DNA of 64,000 nucleotides, from positions 62,001 through 126,000 of the forward strand of contig NZ_FNVT01000007.1 of assembly GCF_900108335.1 (NCBI RefSeq), given 5' to 3'. A model generated the notes under the pieces. That model saw nothing but the letters and a program-made list of their open reading frames with translations. It searched no databases and was not told where the DNA came from. This DNA is from Nonomuraea solani. GTDB taxonomy: Bacteria > Actinomycetota > Actinomycetes > Streptosporangiales > Streptosporangiaceae. Shown here piece after piece: positions 49,825-57,818 of the stretch (the first letter of the stretch is position 1; each line of letters opens with the position of its first letter). A program made the translations under genes and the position numbers.

Positions 49825-50247
49825 CTACGAGCGGCCGAGCTTCGCCAGCACGGGCAGGGCGGCCGCTAGTGTGGCGCGCTCGTCGTCGGTGAGCGCGGCC
49901 AGTTCCCGGGTGAGGTGGCCGATCCTGGCCTGGCGTACGGCGCGCAGCCGGTCGCGGCCCTCGCCGGTGAGCTCGACCGTCCTGACCCGGGCGTCGGCGG
50001 GGTCGGAGCCGCGCGCGACGAGGCCCGCGTCCTCCAGCCGGTTGATCTGGACGGTCATCGTGGGCAGTTGCACGGCGTGCTCCTCGGCCAGCTCGGTCAT
50101 GCGGCGCGGGGCGCCTTCGAGCGAGCCGAGCACGGCGTACTGCTGGCTGGTGACGGGCTGACCGGCGACGGTGCGCCTGAGCAGGAGGACCAGGTGCCGC
50201 AGCACCGAGGAGACCTGTTCGGCCAGGTGAGTGGGATCGTCCCTCAT
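49825..50247 (-). CDS. MarR-family transcriptional regulator
   Basis: A 140-residue winged-helix repressor. It begins MRDDPTHLAEQVSSVLRHL and has the DNA-binding core SQQYAVLGSLEGAPRRMTELAEE, PTMTVQINRLEDAGLVARGSDPADARVRTVELTGEG and a dimerising C-terminus. ATG 50247 is placed right after two palindromic sites, as expected for autoregulation. It is the first gene of marR-MFS, and should repress the exporter until a ligand binds. The ligand is unknown. Confidence 0.94.
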   Translation of the reverse strand: MRDDPTHLAEQVSSVLRHLVLLLRRTVAGQPVTSQQYAVLGSLEGAPRRMTELAEEHAVQLPTMTVQINRLEDAGLVARGSDPADARVRTVELTGEGRDRLRAVRQARIGHLTRELAALTDDERATLAAALPVLAKLGRS

Positions 50248-50249
50248 AC

Positions 50250-50276
50250 TTAGCCCAACTAACTTAGCCTGGCTAA
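50250..50276. promoter_or_regulatory. Two MarR-type operator sites before marR
   Basis: TTAGCCTGGCTAA (50264-50276) is a perfect 13-bp palindrome, and TTAGCCCAACTAA (50250-50262) is a degenerate second copy 14 bp away. They sit immediately before the marR start codon and overlap an AT-rich -10 region. Confidence 0.8.
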
Positions 50277-50290
50277 TATTCCGTCCGGAA

Positions 50291-50318
50291 AAAGGGGCCG
50301 GCACAGGCCGGCCCCTTT
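50291..50318 (-). terminator. Intrinsic terminator of phoD
   Basis: A 12-bp stem AAAGGGGCCGGC / GCCGGCCCCTTT with ACAG loop (plus-strand reading), followed by T-run on the minus strand just after the phoD stop. Confidence 0.88.
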
Positions 50319-50324
50319 GAGGAG

Positions 50325-52007
50325 CTACGGACGCTCGGTCTCCAGGCGGACGGTCTCCTCCACCGTCATCTGCTGGGCGGCGCGGAGGGCCGGGTCCATC
50401 GGGCGCAGGTACGTCTGCTGCACGCCGGGCACCTGGTCCTCGATGACGAACGTGGCCCTGGTGTAGACCCCGGCGCCGGGGGTCTGGACCTGGGGCACGA
50501 CCTTGAAGTCGGCCGTCATCTGGTCGCGCTCGATCTTCGTCAGCACGTATCCGCGCTGGTTGTTGTAGAACTTGAGGTGCGGGTTGATCGTCAGGAACGG
50601 GTGCTTCGCCGGGTCGGAGTCGGCGCCGTTGCCGCCCGTCGAGATCGACGTCGCCACCAGCTCCGCGCCCACCGACGGCCCGGTCGGGTCGTCGTAGTCG
50701 AGCTTGAGGTCGCTGGCCCAGTGCGCGTGCACGTCGCCGGTCAGCACCACCGGGTTGCGGACGTCGGCGTCGATCCAGCCCTGGGTGATGCGCCGGCGGG
50801 AGGCCACGTAGCCGTCCCAGGCGTCCATCGAGGTGACCTTGGCGGGCCCGGCGTTGTTGTCACGCTGGGCGAAGAAGACCTGCTGGCCCAGGACGTCCCA
50901 CTGCGCCCGCGACTTGCGGAAACCGTCCAGGAGCCACGACTCCTGCTCGGCTCCCGTGATCGAGCGCGCCGGGTCCACCGCGGCCGGGCAGTCGCGGTAG
51001 CCGTCGCCGCAGCCCTGGTCGTCGCGGTACTGGCGGGTGTCGAGCATGTGGAACGTGGCCATCTGGCCCCACCGGATGCGCCGGTAGAGCTGCATGTCGA
51101 TGCCGCGCGGGATCGAGGTGCGGCGCAGCGGCATGTTCTCGTAGTAGGCGCGGAAGGCCGCCTCGCGGCGGGCGCGGAAGTTCGGCTGGGGCACCTCGGG
51201 CTTCTCCGGCACCTCGTCGGCCCAGTTGTTGTCCAGCTCGTGGTCGTCCCACACGACCAGCCAGGGGGCGGCGGCGTGCGCGGCCTGGAGGTCGGGGTCG
51301 GCCTTGTACTGGGCGTGGCGCTGGCGGTAGTTGGCCAGCGTCTCGGTCTCGGGGCCGTCGTGGTGGCGGACGTTGCCGCCGGGGATGGTGTAGGTGTTCT
51401 TGGTGTACTCGTACTGGTAGTCGCCCAGGTGCAGGATCAGGTCGGGGTTCTCCTCGGCCAGGCGGCGGTACGAGGTGAAGTAGCCGTGCTCGTACTGGGC
51501 GCAGGAGACGAAGGCCATGGCCAGGCCGCCGCCGTACGACAGGGGGTGCGGGGCGGTGCGGGCGCGGCCGATCGCGGAGACGTACGGGCCGACGCGGAAG
51601 CGGTACCAGTAGTCGCGGTCGGAGCGCAGGCCGTCGACCTCGACATGGACGCTGTGGCCCCATTCGGGCGCGGCGACGGAGACGCCACTGTGAACGACGC
51701 GGCGGCCGCCCTCGTCGGCGTAGATCTGCCACTGGACGGTGAACGGCGTCTGGGGCATGCCGCCGAGCCCGTCCTCGGCGAGCGGCTGCTGGGCCAGCCT
51801 GGTCCACAGCACGAAGCCCTCGTGGTCGGGGTCGCCGGAGGCGACGCCGAGCGTGAACGGGTCGCTGCGCAGCCCCTTCCCGGCCAGGTCACGGCCGGTC
51901 TCCGCGGGGGGCTCCGGGTCGGCGTAGGCGGCGGTGGCGGGAATCGCGGCGCCGGCTCCCGCCGCTAACCCGGTGACGAGGAAGTGCCGGCGGTTCAGCT
52001 TGGACAC
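50325..52007 (-). CDS. phoD: PhoD-family alkaline phosphatase/phosphodiesterase, Tat-exported
   Basis: Secreted Ca/Fe-dependent phosphatase that releases phosphate from organic phosphates and teichoic-type phosphodiesters. The 560-residue protein starts with a twin-arginine signal (KLNRRHFLVTGLAAGAGAAI) and has FTLGVASGDPDHEGFVLWTRL, LAMAFVSCAQYEHGYFTSYR, DLILHLGDYQYEY, LVVWDDHELDNNWADE and VVLTGDVHAHWASDLK. Metal ligands Asp, Cys, His and Asp are intact. GTG 52007 has AGGAG six bases upstream. The gene has its own terminator. It is probably phosphate-regulated, but no clear PHO box was identified. Confidence 0.95.
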   Translation of the reverse strand: MSKLNRRHFLVTGLAAGAGAAIPATAAYADPEPPAETGRDLAGKGLRSDPFTLGVASGDPDHEGFVLWTRLAQQPLAEDGLGGMPQTPFTVQWQIYADEGGRRVVHSGVSVAAPEWGHSVHVEVDGLRSDRDYWYRFRVGPYVSAIGRARTAPHPLSYGGGLAMAFVSCAQYEHGYFTSYRRLAEENPDLILHLGDYQYEYTKNTYTIPGGNVRHHDGPETETLANYRQRHAQYKADPDLQAAHAAAPWLVVWDDHELDNNWADEVPEKPEVPQPNFRARREAAFRAYYENMPLRRTSIPRGIDMQLYRRIRWGQMATFHMLDTRQYRDDQGCGDGYRDCPAAVDPARSITGAEQESWLLDGFRKSRAQWDVLGQQVFFAQRDNNAGPAKVTSMDAWDGYVASRRRITQGWIDADVRNPVVLTGDVHAHWASDLKLDYDDPTGPSVGAELVATSISTGGNGADSDPAKHPFLTINPHLKFYNNQRGYVLTKIERDQMTADFKVVPQVQTPGAGVYTRATFVIEDQVPGVQQTYLRPMDPALRAAQQMTVEETVRLETERP

Positions 52008-52090
52008 GTGTGACTCCTGGGACGTGCGAGGGTGAGGGACGCCCGTAGCCTGACTGAAGATCATGACTACCTGGTGAACACCACACAACA

Positions 52091-52129
52091 CGAAAAAGGC
52101 GACATCCTTCGCGGATGCCGCCTTTTTCG
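52091..52129. terminator. Strong terminator between pdxS and phoD
   Basis: CGAAAAAGGCG and CGCCTTTTTCG with a further CATCC/GGATG stem around a TTCGC loop. The A- and T-runs make it effective in both directions; it most likely ends the pdxS transcript about 210 bp after the pdxS stop. Confidence 0.85.
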
Positions 52130-52338
52130 GCAATTATTGCCGTCACATTGTGGCGCCCCCACCAGGCGAGGCTCGTTGCTCCTCGCCTGCCGAAAGCGAT
52201 CTTCTCACGCGCTCAAGCCTGTGACCTGCAGCGACGCGCCGCGCACGTGCTGAATCGCCTGAGGGCGGCCGATCTGCCCACCTGCCCCTCCTTCATGAGG
52301 ATCCGCCAAAGTCGGGCGGAGAGGGCCGGCGGGAGGGA

Positions 52339-53247
52339 CTACCAGCCGCGCTCGGCCAGGCGGTGCGGCTGGGCGATCTCGTCGACGTTGATGCCGACCA
52401 TGGCCTCACCCAGGCCGCGGGAGACCTTGGCGATGACGTCGGGGTCGTCGTAGAACGTGGTGGCCTTGACGATGGCCGCGGCGCGCTTGGCCGGGTCGCC
52501 CGACTTGAAGATGCCCGAGCCCACGAACACGCCCTCGGCGCCGAGCTGCATCATCATCGCGGCGTCGGCCGGGGTCGCGATGCCGCCGGCGGTGAACAGC
52601 ACGACGGGCAGCTTGCCGGTCTTGGCGACCTCGACGACGAGGTCGTAGGGGGCCTGCAGCTCCTTGGCGGCGACGTAGAGCTCGTCCTCGGGCAGCGAGC
52701 CGAGGCGCTTGAGCTCGGCGCGGATCGTGCGCATGTGGGTGACGGCGTTGGAGACGTCGCCGGTGCCGGCCTCGCCCTTGGAGCGGATCATGGCCGCGCC
52801 CTCGGTGATGCGGCGCAGCGCCTCGCCCAGGTTGGTCGCCCCGCACACGAAGGGCACGGTGAACTGCCACTTGTCGATGTGGTTGGCGTAGTCGGCCGGG
52901 GTCAGCACCTCCGACTCGTCCACGTAGTCGACGCCCAGCGACTGCAGCACCTTGGCCTCGACGAAGTGACCGATGCGGGCCTTGGCCATGACGGGGATCG
53001 ACACGGCGGCGACGATGCCGTCGATCATGTCGGGGTCGCTCATCCTGGAGACGCCGCCCTGGGCGCGGATGTCGGCGGGCACCCGCTCGAGGGCCATGAC
53101 GGCGACGGCGCCGGCGTCCTCGGCGATCTTGGCCTGGTCGGGCGTGACGACGTCCATGATGACGCCGCCCTTGAGCATCTCGGCCATGCCGCGCTTGACG
53201 CGGGCGGTTCCGGTGACGGGGGTGCTCTCTGGCGTGCTGCTGGACAC
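52339..53247 (-). CDS. pdxS: Pyridoxal 5'-phosphate synthase subunit PdxS
   Basis: Builds PLP from ribose 5-phosphate, glyceraldehyde 3-phosphate and PdxT-derived ammonia. The (beta/alpha)8 protein has GGVIMDVVTPDQAKIAEDAGA, catalytic lysines in MAKARIGHFVEA and DKWQFTVPFVCGATNLGEALRR, and IRSKGEAGTGDV, TAGGIATPADAAMMMQLGA and VFVGSGIF. GTG 53247 (302 residues) has GAGG six bases upstream; a GTG four codons earlier is the alternative. Separated from pdxT by four inserted genes, although they act as one complex. Confidence 0.96.
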   Translation of the reverse strand: MSSSTPESTPVTGTARVKRGMAEMLKGGVIMDVVTPDQAKIAEDAGAVAVMALERVPADIRAQGGVSRMSDPDMIDGIVAAVSIPVMAKARIGHFVEAKVLQSLGVDYVDESEVLTPADYANHIDKWQFTVPFVCGATNLGEALRRITEGAAMIRSKGEAGTGDVSNAVTHMRTIRAELKRLGSLPEDELYVAAKELQAPYDLVVEVAKTGKLPVVLFTAGGIATPADAAMMMQLGAEGVFVGSGIFKSGDPAKRAAAIVKATTFYDDPDVIAKVSRGLGEAMVGINVDEIAQPHRLAERGW

Positions 53248-53371
53248 GGTCGACCTCACGGGGCTCTCACGGCGGTTCGGTAAGTTATCAAGCCCATCGT
53301 AGGTCCTGAAGGACCCCTCCCCCGACATGCCAAGATGTCAGGATCAGCCCCCATATTCGTACAGGACGGCG

Positions 53372-54388
53372 CTACGGGATGACGGGCTTGCGGCTGGCGA
53401 GAGCGACCCAGACCTGGCCGGGCGCGAAGTTCATCGGCTCGCCGCTCTCCGTGGTGAACGTCGTACCGGAGTCCTCTGATTCCCGTTCCCACTTCGCCTT
53501 GAAAGCTTTACCGTCGCGCAGCACGATCGCCGACCCCTTGCCCGTGGTGTGCACGAGCGGCGTGTAGCTGTCGTTCTTGTCGTGGAACTCCGAGCGCTCG
53601 GTCTTGGTGTACTGGACGACGATCGTGGGAGCGCCGAGCTGCCCGCCCTCGGCGGCCATGTCCTTCTTGCCGTCCTGCCAGATCATCCACTGCTTCTTCT
53701 CCTCCGACCAGGCGAAGGTGAAGCGCGCCGCGGGCCATTTGACGCTGTACGACTTGCGCTCGACCCCGCCCTCGGCCGGGGCGTCGCCGAAGGTGAAGCC
53801 GATGTCCTTGGCCTTGGTCGCCTTGGGCGCCTTCGACAGCAGTTGCTTGGTGTTGGCGAACAGGTTGTAGGGGGCGAAACGGCCGGGCTGACGGAAGTAG
53901 GCCCCCGGGTTGCGCGTGTCGCCCACGTCGAACAGCGACGCCTCCGCGATGAACGGCAGCATCTTGGTCTGCGCGCCCGAGTAGGAGAAGGCCGGCTTGC
54001 CGAACTGCGGCGCGATGTGCAGGTCGGAGATGCGGGCGCTGCGGACCGGGCCGACCTTGGCGGGCAGCTTGGAGGAGAAGATGGCCATGATCCGGGTCAG
54101 ACCGGCCTCCACCTGCTCGACGTAGACGATGTCCGCGCTCTTGAGCCCCAGCTGCGGCTTGCCGGCCGCGGTGTTCTCGATCTTGACGGCCAGCACCGGC
54201 CTGAGCGACCCGTACGGCTTGCCGGTGAACGGATGGGCGTTGACCTCCTCGGCCGGCGCCTCGCTCGGCGCCGCCGTGGTGGCCTGCGGAGCCTGGCCCG
54301 CGGCCGGCTCGTCCGAGGAACAGCCCGCGACGGGCAGCAGCACGGCCGCTCCGGCCAGCCAGAACGTCATCATCCGGGGTAGCCGCAC
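53372..54388 (-). CDS. DUF3048 (YerB-like) lipoprotein
   Basis: A 338-residue lipoprotein. The signal ends in a lipobox LPVAGC near residue 23. The linker is Ala/Pro/Glu-rich. The DUF3048 domains follow: RPVLAVKIENTAAGKPQLGLKSADIVYVEQVEAGLTR, KVGPVRSARISDLHIAPQFG, FSYSGAQTKML, and a C-terminal domain with VQYTKTERSEFHDKND and NFAPGQVWVAL. The role of YerB-like proteins is unknown; it acts at the outer face of the membrane. GTG 54388 has GGAGAG six bases upstream. It separates pdxS from the PIM cluster. Confidence 0.93.
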   Translation of the reverse strand: MRLPRMMTFWLAGAAVLLPVAGCSSDEPAAGQAPQATTAAPSEAPAEEVNAHPFTGKPYGSLRPVLAVKIENTAAGKPQLGLKSADIVYVEQVEAGLTRIMAIFSSKLPAKVGPVRSARISDLHIAPQFGKPAFSYSGAQTKMLPFIAEASLFDVGDTRNPGAYFRQPGRFAPYNLFANTKQLLSKAPKATKAKDIGFTFGDAPAEGGVERKSYSVKWPAARFTFAWSEEKKQWMIWQDGKKDMAAEGGQLGAPTIVVQYTKTERSEFHDKNDSYTPLVHTTGKGSAIVLRDGKAFKAKWERESEDSGTTFTTESGEPMNFAPGQVWVALASRKPVIP

Positions 54389-54450
54389 CTGTAACTCTCC
54401 TCGCTTCAGCCCAGAAACGGAGAGAAGCTTACTGGCTCTCCCAAATCAGG

Positions 54451-54993
54451 TCATTCAGTTGCCATAGTCGCAGGCGGATTGTCATCAATCTCGAAGAATT
54501 GCGGATATTCGGTGTGCCCGGCCAGGCGCAGGGTCCTGGCCAGCCAGCGGCGCTGGGCCGTACGGGTGACGCCGACGGCGTTGTTGTAGAAGCGGCGCGA
54601 GTAGACCACCTTGGCCACCGCCGCGTCGAGCTCCTCCAGCAGGTCGGGCCCGCCGGCCGCCTCCGACAGCTTCTCCCTGAACCGCTCCTGGTCCACCGCC
54701 GCCCGCAGCGCCCCCGACAGGTCGCTCTCGGCGTGCTCGCGCTCCTCGGGCCCGGCCATCCTGGCCTCGTGGGCCGCGGCGGCCAGCACCAGGGAGGTGG
54801 CCGGGTCGAGCAGCCGCGAGCCGGCCAGCTCCAGCACCACCGCCCGGCGCCGCATCAGCGCGGCGTCCAGCGACTCCTGGGCCAGCTCCAGCCGGATGTG
54901 CAGCCGGTCGAGCCGGCCCGCGCGCCAGGAGACGTAGACGGCCATGAGCACGACGACGATGCCCACGATCAGCACGATCATGGTCGATGTCAC
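54451..54993 (-). CDS. Hypothetical membrane-anchored protein of the PIM cluster
   Basis: A 180-residue protein with one N-terminal membrane helix (MIVLIVGIVVVLMAVYVSW) and a helical cytosolic part (LHIRLELAQESLDAALMRRR, LVLAAAAHEARMAGPEEREH, SRRFYNNAVGVTRTAQRRWLARTLRLAGHTEYPQFFEID). I recall similar genes downstream of PimA in Streptomyces, always of unknown function; a LemA-like resemblance (RFYNNAV) can be seen. GTG 54993 overlaps the pimA stop as GTGA, so it is coupled to that gene. Involvement in PIM assembly is an inference from position only. Confidence 0.88.
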   Translation of the reverse strand: MTSTMIVLIVGIVVVLMAVYVSWRAGRLDRLHIRLELAQESLDAALMRRRAVVLELAGSRLLDPATSLVLAAAAHEARMAGPEEREHAESDLSGALRAAVDQERFREKLSEAAGGPDLLEELDAAVAKVVYSRRFYNNAVGVTRTAQRRWLARTLRLAGHTEYPQFFEIDDNPPATMATE

Positions 54994-56120
54994 AGGTCTT
55001 CCTCCACGCGCCCCGCGCCGCTCGTGGTCACCGTCTCGTAGACGCGCACGACGTCTCTGGCGACCGTGGACCAGTCGTACTTCCTGACCGCCACCAGCGC
55101 CTCCGCCGCCAGCTTGGCCCGGCGCTCGGGCGCGTCGAGCAGCGCGGTGGCCTCGCGCGCCAGCGAGGCCGGGTCGCCGTTGGTGAACAGCGCGCCCGCC
55201 TGCCCCTCGCCCAGCACCCTGCGGAAGGCGGGGATGTCGCTGGCCAGCACGGTCGCCCCGGAGGCCATGGCCTCGGCCAGCACGATGCCGAAGCTCTCGC
55301 CGCGCGTGTTGGGCGCGCAGAACACGTCGACCGAGTGGTAGGCGCGGATCTTGTCGGCCTCGCTCACCATGCCCAGCACGGTCACCCGGCCGTGGTAGGG
55401 CTTGCGCACCTTCTCGTAGACGTCCTTGGCGTCGCCGGGCCCGGCGAGCAGCAGCTTCACGTCGGGCCGCGCCTCGGCGAGCCTGTTGAACGCGTCGAGC
55501 AGGATCGGCAGGCCCTTGCGCTCCTCGTCCATCCGCCCCAGGAAGCCGATCGTGGTCCCGTCGGGCCCCCAGCCGTCGAGCGGCTCGGCCTCGGTGTAGC
55601 GGGCGACGGTGACGCCGTTGGGGATCAGCACCATGTCGCCGCCGAACTGCTCGACCAGGCTCTTGCGGGCCGCGTCGGAGACCGCGATGCGGCCGCTCAG
55701 CTTCTCCAGCGCGCTGCGCAGCAGCGGCTCGGCCACCGCGATCGCCCGCGAGCGCTTGAACGAGGCGTGGAACGTGGCCACGATCGGCCCCTTGGCCGCC
55801 CAGCAGGCCAGCACGCCCAGGCTCGGGATCAGCGGCTCGTGGATGTGCAGCACGTCGAAGTCGCCCGTACGCACCCAGCGCCGCACCCGCGCGGCCGAGA
55901 TGAACCCGAACGACATCCTGGCCACCGACCCGTTGTACGGCACCGGAATCGCCCTGCCCGCGCTCGTCACGTAGGGGGGCAGTTCCTCGTCGTCGGCCGC
56001 CGGAGCGATCACCGACACGTCGTGGTCCTGCGCGATGAGCGCCTGGGCGAGATCGTCGATGTGCTGCCTGACGCCGCCGGGCATGTCCCAGGAGTAGGGA
56101 CACACGATGCCGACCCTCAT
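54990..56120 (-). CDS. pimA: Phosphatidylinositol alpha-mannosyltransferase PimA
   Basis: GT4 glycosyltransferase that adds the first mannose to phosphatidylinositol, starting PIM synthesis at the inner face of the membrane. The 376-residue enzyme starts MRVGIVCPYSWDMPGGVRQHIDDLA. HIHEPLIPSL, FHASFKRSR, LIPNGVTVARYTEA, IGFLGRMDEERKGLPILLDA and the GT4 E-x7-E region in APNTRGESFGIVLAEAMASG are all visible. It starts with a four-base overlap to the acyltransferase upstream, and overlaps the following gene likewise, so the whole cluster is coupled. Confidence 0.95.
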   Translation of the reverse strand: MRVGIVCPYSWDMPGGVRQHIDDLAQALIAQDHDVSVIAPAADDEELPPYVTSAGRAIPVPYNGSVARMSFGFISAARVRRWVRTGDFDVLHIHEPLIPSLGVLACWAAKGPIVATFHASFKRSRAIAVAEPLLRSALEKLSGRIAVSDAARKSLVEQFGGDMVLIPNGVTVARYTEAEPLDGWGPDGTTIGFLGRMDEERKGLPILLDAFNRLAEARPDVKLLLAGPGDAKDVYEKVRKPYHGRVTVLGMVSEADKIRAYHSVDVFCAPNTRGESFGIVLAEAMASGATVLASDIPAFRRVLGEGQAGALFTNGDPASLAREATALLDAPERRAKLAAEALVAVRKYDWSTVARDVVRVYETVTTSGAGRVEEDL

Positions 56121-57025
56121 CGTGGCAGGTCTTCCAGCCAGAGCCGCTGCAGCATGTGCCAGTCCTCCGGATGCTCGGCGATGCCCTTCTCGAACACGTC
56201 GGCCAGGCCCTGCGCCACGGCCGCCACCTTCTCCTGCCGGGTGCCCTCCGCGGGGACGGGGACCTCCTCGTGGATGTGGACGGCCCAGTCGTCGCCCACG
56301 TTGTAGAGGATGGCCGGCAGCAGGGCCGCCCCGGTCTGCACGGCCAGCAGCGGCGGCCCGGCGGGCACCTTGGTCGTCGCGCCGAAGAACCGCACCTCGA
56401 TGCCGCCCTTGGTCAGGTCGCGCTCGGCGGGCAGGCAGACGACGCCGCCCTTGCGCACCCGGGTGGCCAGGGTGCCGAAGTTGTGCCCGTCGCCCCCGGT
56501 CAGCGGCAGGACCTCCATGCCGAGCCCCTCGCGGAAGGCGACGTAGCGGCGGAACAGCGACTCGGGCTTGAGCCGCTCGGCCACGGTCGTGAACGGGTGA
56601 CCCACGCCCACCAGCCACGCGCCCGCCTGGTCCCAGTTGCCCATGTGCGGCAGCGCCAAGACCACGCCCCGCCCGGCCGCCACGTTGTCGTGCACGTGCT
56701 CGGCGCCGATGGTGTGGGAGCGGCGCACGATCTCCTCGGTGCTCATCGACGGCAGCCGGAAGATCTCGTGGAAGTAGCGGAAGTACGAGCGCAGCCCCGC
56801 CTTGCTGAGCTCGCGCAGCTCCGGGCTCCCGGCGCTGAGGCCTGTCACCCTCGCCAGGTTGGACTCCAGCCGGAGCACCGACTTGCCACGCCTGCTCCAG
56901 ACCCGGTCGGCCAGGAAGCGGAAGACCGCGGCCGTCGGGCGCTCGGGCAGTTTCGGAACGAGCGTCCAGCCTGCCGCGAAGCCCGCGGCCACCACCCGGT
57001 CCCCGAACGACGCCTTCTCGCTCAT
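56117..57025 (-). CDS. Phosphatidylinositol mannoside acyltransferase
   Basis: Transfers a fatty acyl group to the mannose of PIM. The 302-residue protein belongs to the LpxL/HtrB acyltransferase family: HEIFRLPSMSTEEIVRR, the catalytic LALPHMGNWDQAGAW (HxxxxD), EVLPLTGGDGHNFGTLATRVRKGGVVCLPAERDL and FGATTKVPAGPPLLAVQTGAALLPA. ATG 57025 overlaps the PI synthase stop as ATGA. The gene lies between PI synthase and PimA, the standard actinobacterial order. In mycobacteria the matching gene (patA) has the same role (family knowledge). Confidence 0.94.
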   Translation of the reverse strand: MSEKASFGDRVVAAGFAAGWTLVPKLPERPTAAVFRFLADRVWSRRGKSVLRLESNLARVTGLSAGSPELRELSKAGLRSYFRYFHEIFRLPSMSTEEIVRRSHTIGAEHVHDNVAAGRGVVLALPHMGNWDQAGAWLVGVGHPFTTVAERLKPESLFRRYVAFREGLGMEVLPLTGGDGHNFGTLATRVRKGGVVCLPAERDLTKGGIEVRFFGATTKVPAGPPLLAVQTGAALLPAILYNVGDDWAVHIHEEVPVPAEGTRQEKVAAVAQGLADVFEKGIAEHPEDWHMLQRLWLEDLPR

Positions 57026-57654
57026 CTCTCCCTCGTCTGCTCGTCCGCACCTTGCTGTTGCCGCGTCTGCTGATACACGGTCATGACGCGCTGCCCCACG
57101 GTGATCACGCTGGCAAGCGCGAGCAGCCACATGCCCCCGGCCAGCACGTACGGCACCCCGAGCCCCGCCAGGAAGGCCGCGACCAGCGCCACGACGAGCC
57201 GCTCCGGCCGCTCGGCCAGCCCCACGTCGGCCGTGAGCCCGAGCCCTTCGGCCCTGGCCTTGGCGTAGGAGACCAGAGCGCCCGCGATCAGGCACACCAG
57301 TGTCACCGCGGCCATCAGCGTGTCGCCTCCGGCGATGAAATACAAGATCAGGCCGGCGAAGATGGCGGCGTCGGCCACCCGGTCGAGCGTCGAGTCGAGG
57401 AAGGCCCCCCAGGTGCTGCCCCCCTTGCCACCGAGCCGGGCCACCAGGCCGTCGAGCAGGTCGAACAGCACGAAGACGGTGATGACGAGGGCGCCCCAGG
57501 TGAGCTGCCCCAACGGGAAGAAGAGCAGGGCCGACACGACGGTGCCGAGGGTGCCGATCGCCGTGACGACGTTCGGGCCGATCCCGCGGCCGACGAGAGC
57601 CCTGCCCAGCGGGGTGAGTATCCGGGTCATGGCCGGGCGCAGGAGTTTGAGCAT
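57022..57654 (-). CDS. CDP-alcohol phosphatidyltransferase (PI/PIP synthase)
   Basis: Makes phosphatidylinositol (phosphate) from CDP-diacylglycerol and inositol (phosphate). The 210-residue protein has about six membrane spans and the CDP-alcohol signature DLLDGLVARLGGKGGSTWGAFLDSTLDR, with the conserved D..DG..AR...G...D...D acids. It opens LKLLRPAMTRILTPLGR as in relatives, so ATG 57654 is favoured over an ATG seven codons earlier. First gene of the coupled PIM cluster; its promoter should lie between it and the divergent EF-G-like gene. Sequence alone does not prove the inositol specificity. Confidence 0.93.
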   Translation of the reverse strand: MLKLLRPAMTRILTPLGRALVGRGIGPNVVTAIGTLGTVVSALLFFPLGQLTWGALVITVFVLFDLLDGLVARLGGKGGSTWGAFLDSTLDRVADAAIFAGLILYFIAGGDTLMAAVTLVCLIAGALVSYAKARAEGLGLTADVGLAERPERLVVALVAAFLAGLGVPYVLAGGMWLLALASVITVGQRVMTVYQQTRQQQGADEQTRER

Positions 57655-57818
57655 CGCCGTCCGATCGTAGGCCATGACGCAACTGACAACTTTCTTTGCC
57701 CCGCCCCCCTTGTGATATCCGCCACAGGGGTATTTGGTGAACACACCGCGTCCATGCGGTTTCTGGCACCCTCCGCGCGGGCGCGGCGTTGGGGAACACC
57801 GACGACGCGGGAGGCGAT
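57655..57818. promoter_or_regulatory. Divergent promoter region between PI synthase and the EF-G-like gene
   Basis: About 160 bp that must hold promoters for both directions. A minus-strand candidate is TTCACC, 17 bases, ATATCA. On the plus strand TTGTGA and TATTTG are spaced a little short. No clear operator. Confidence 0.35.
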
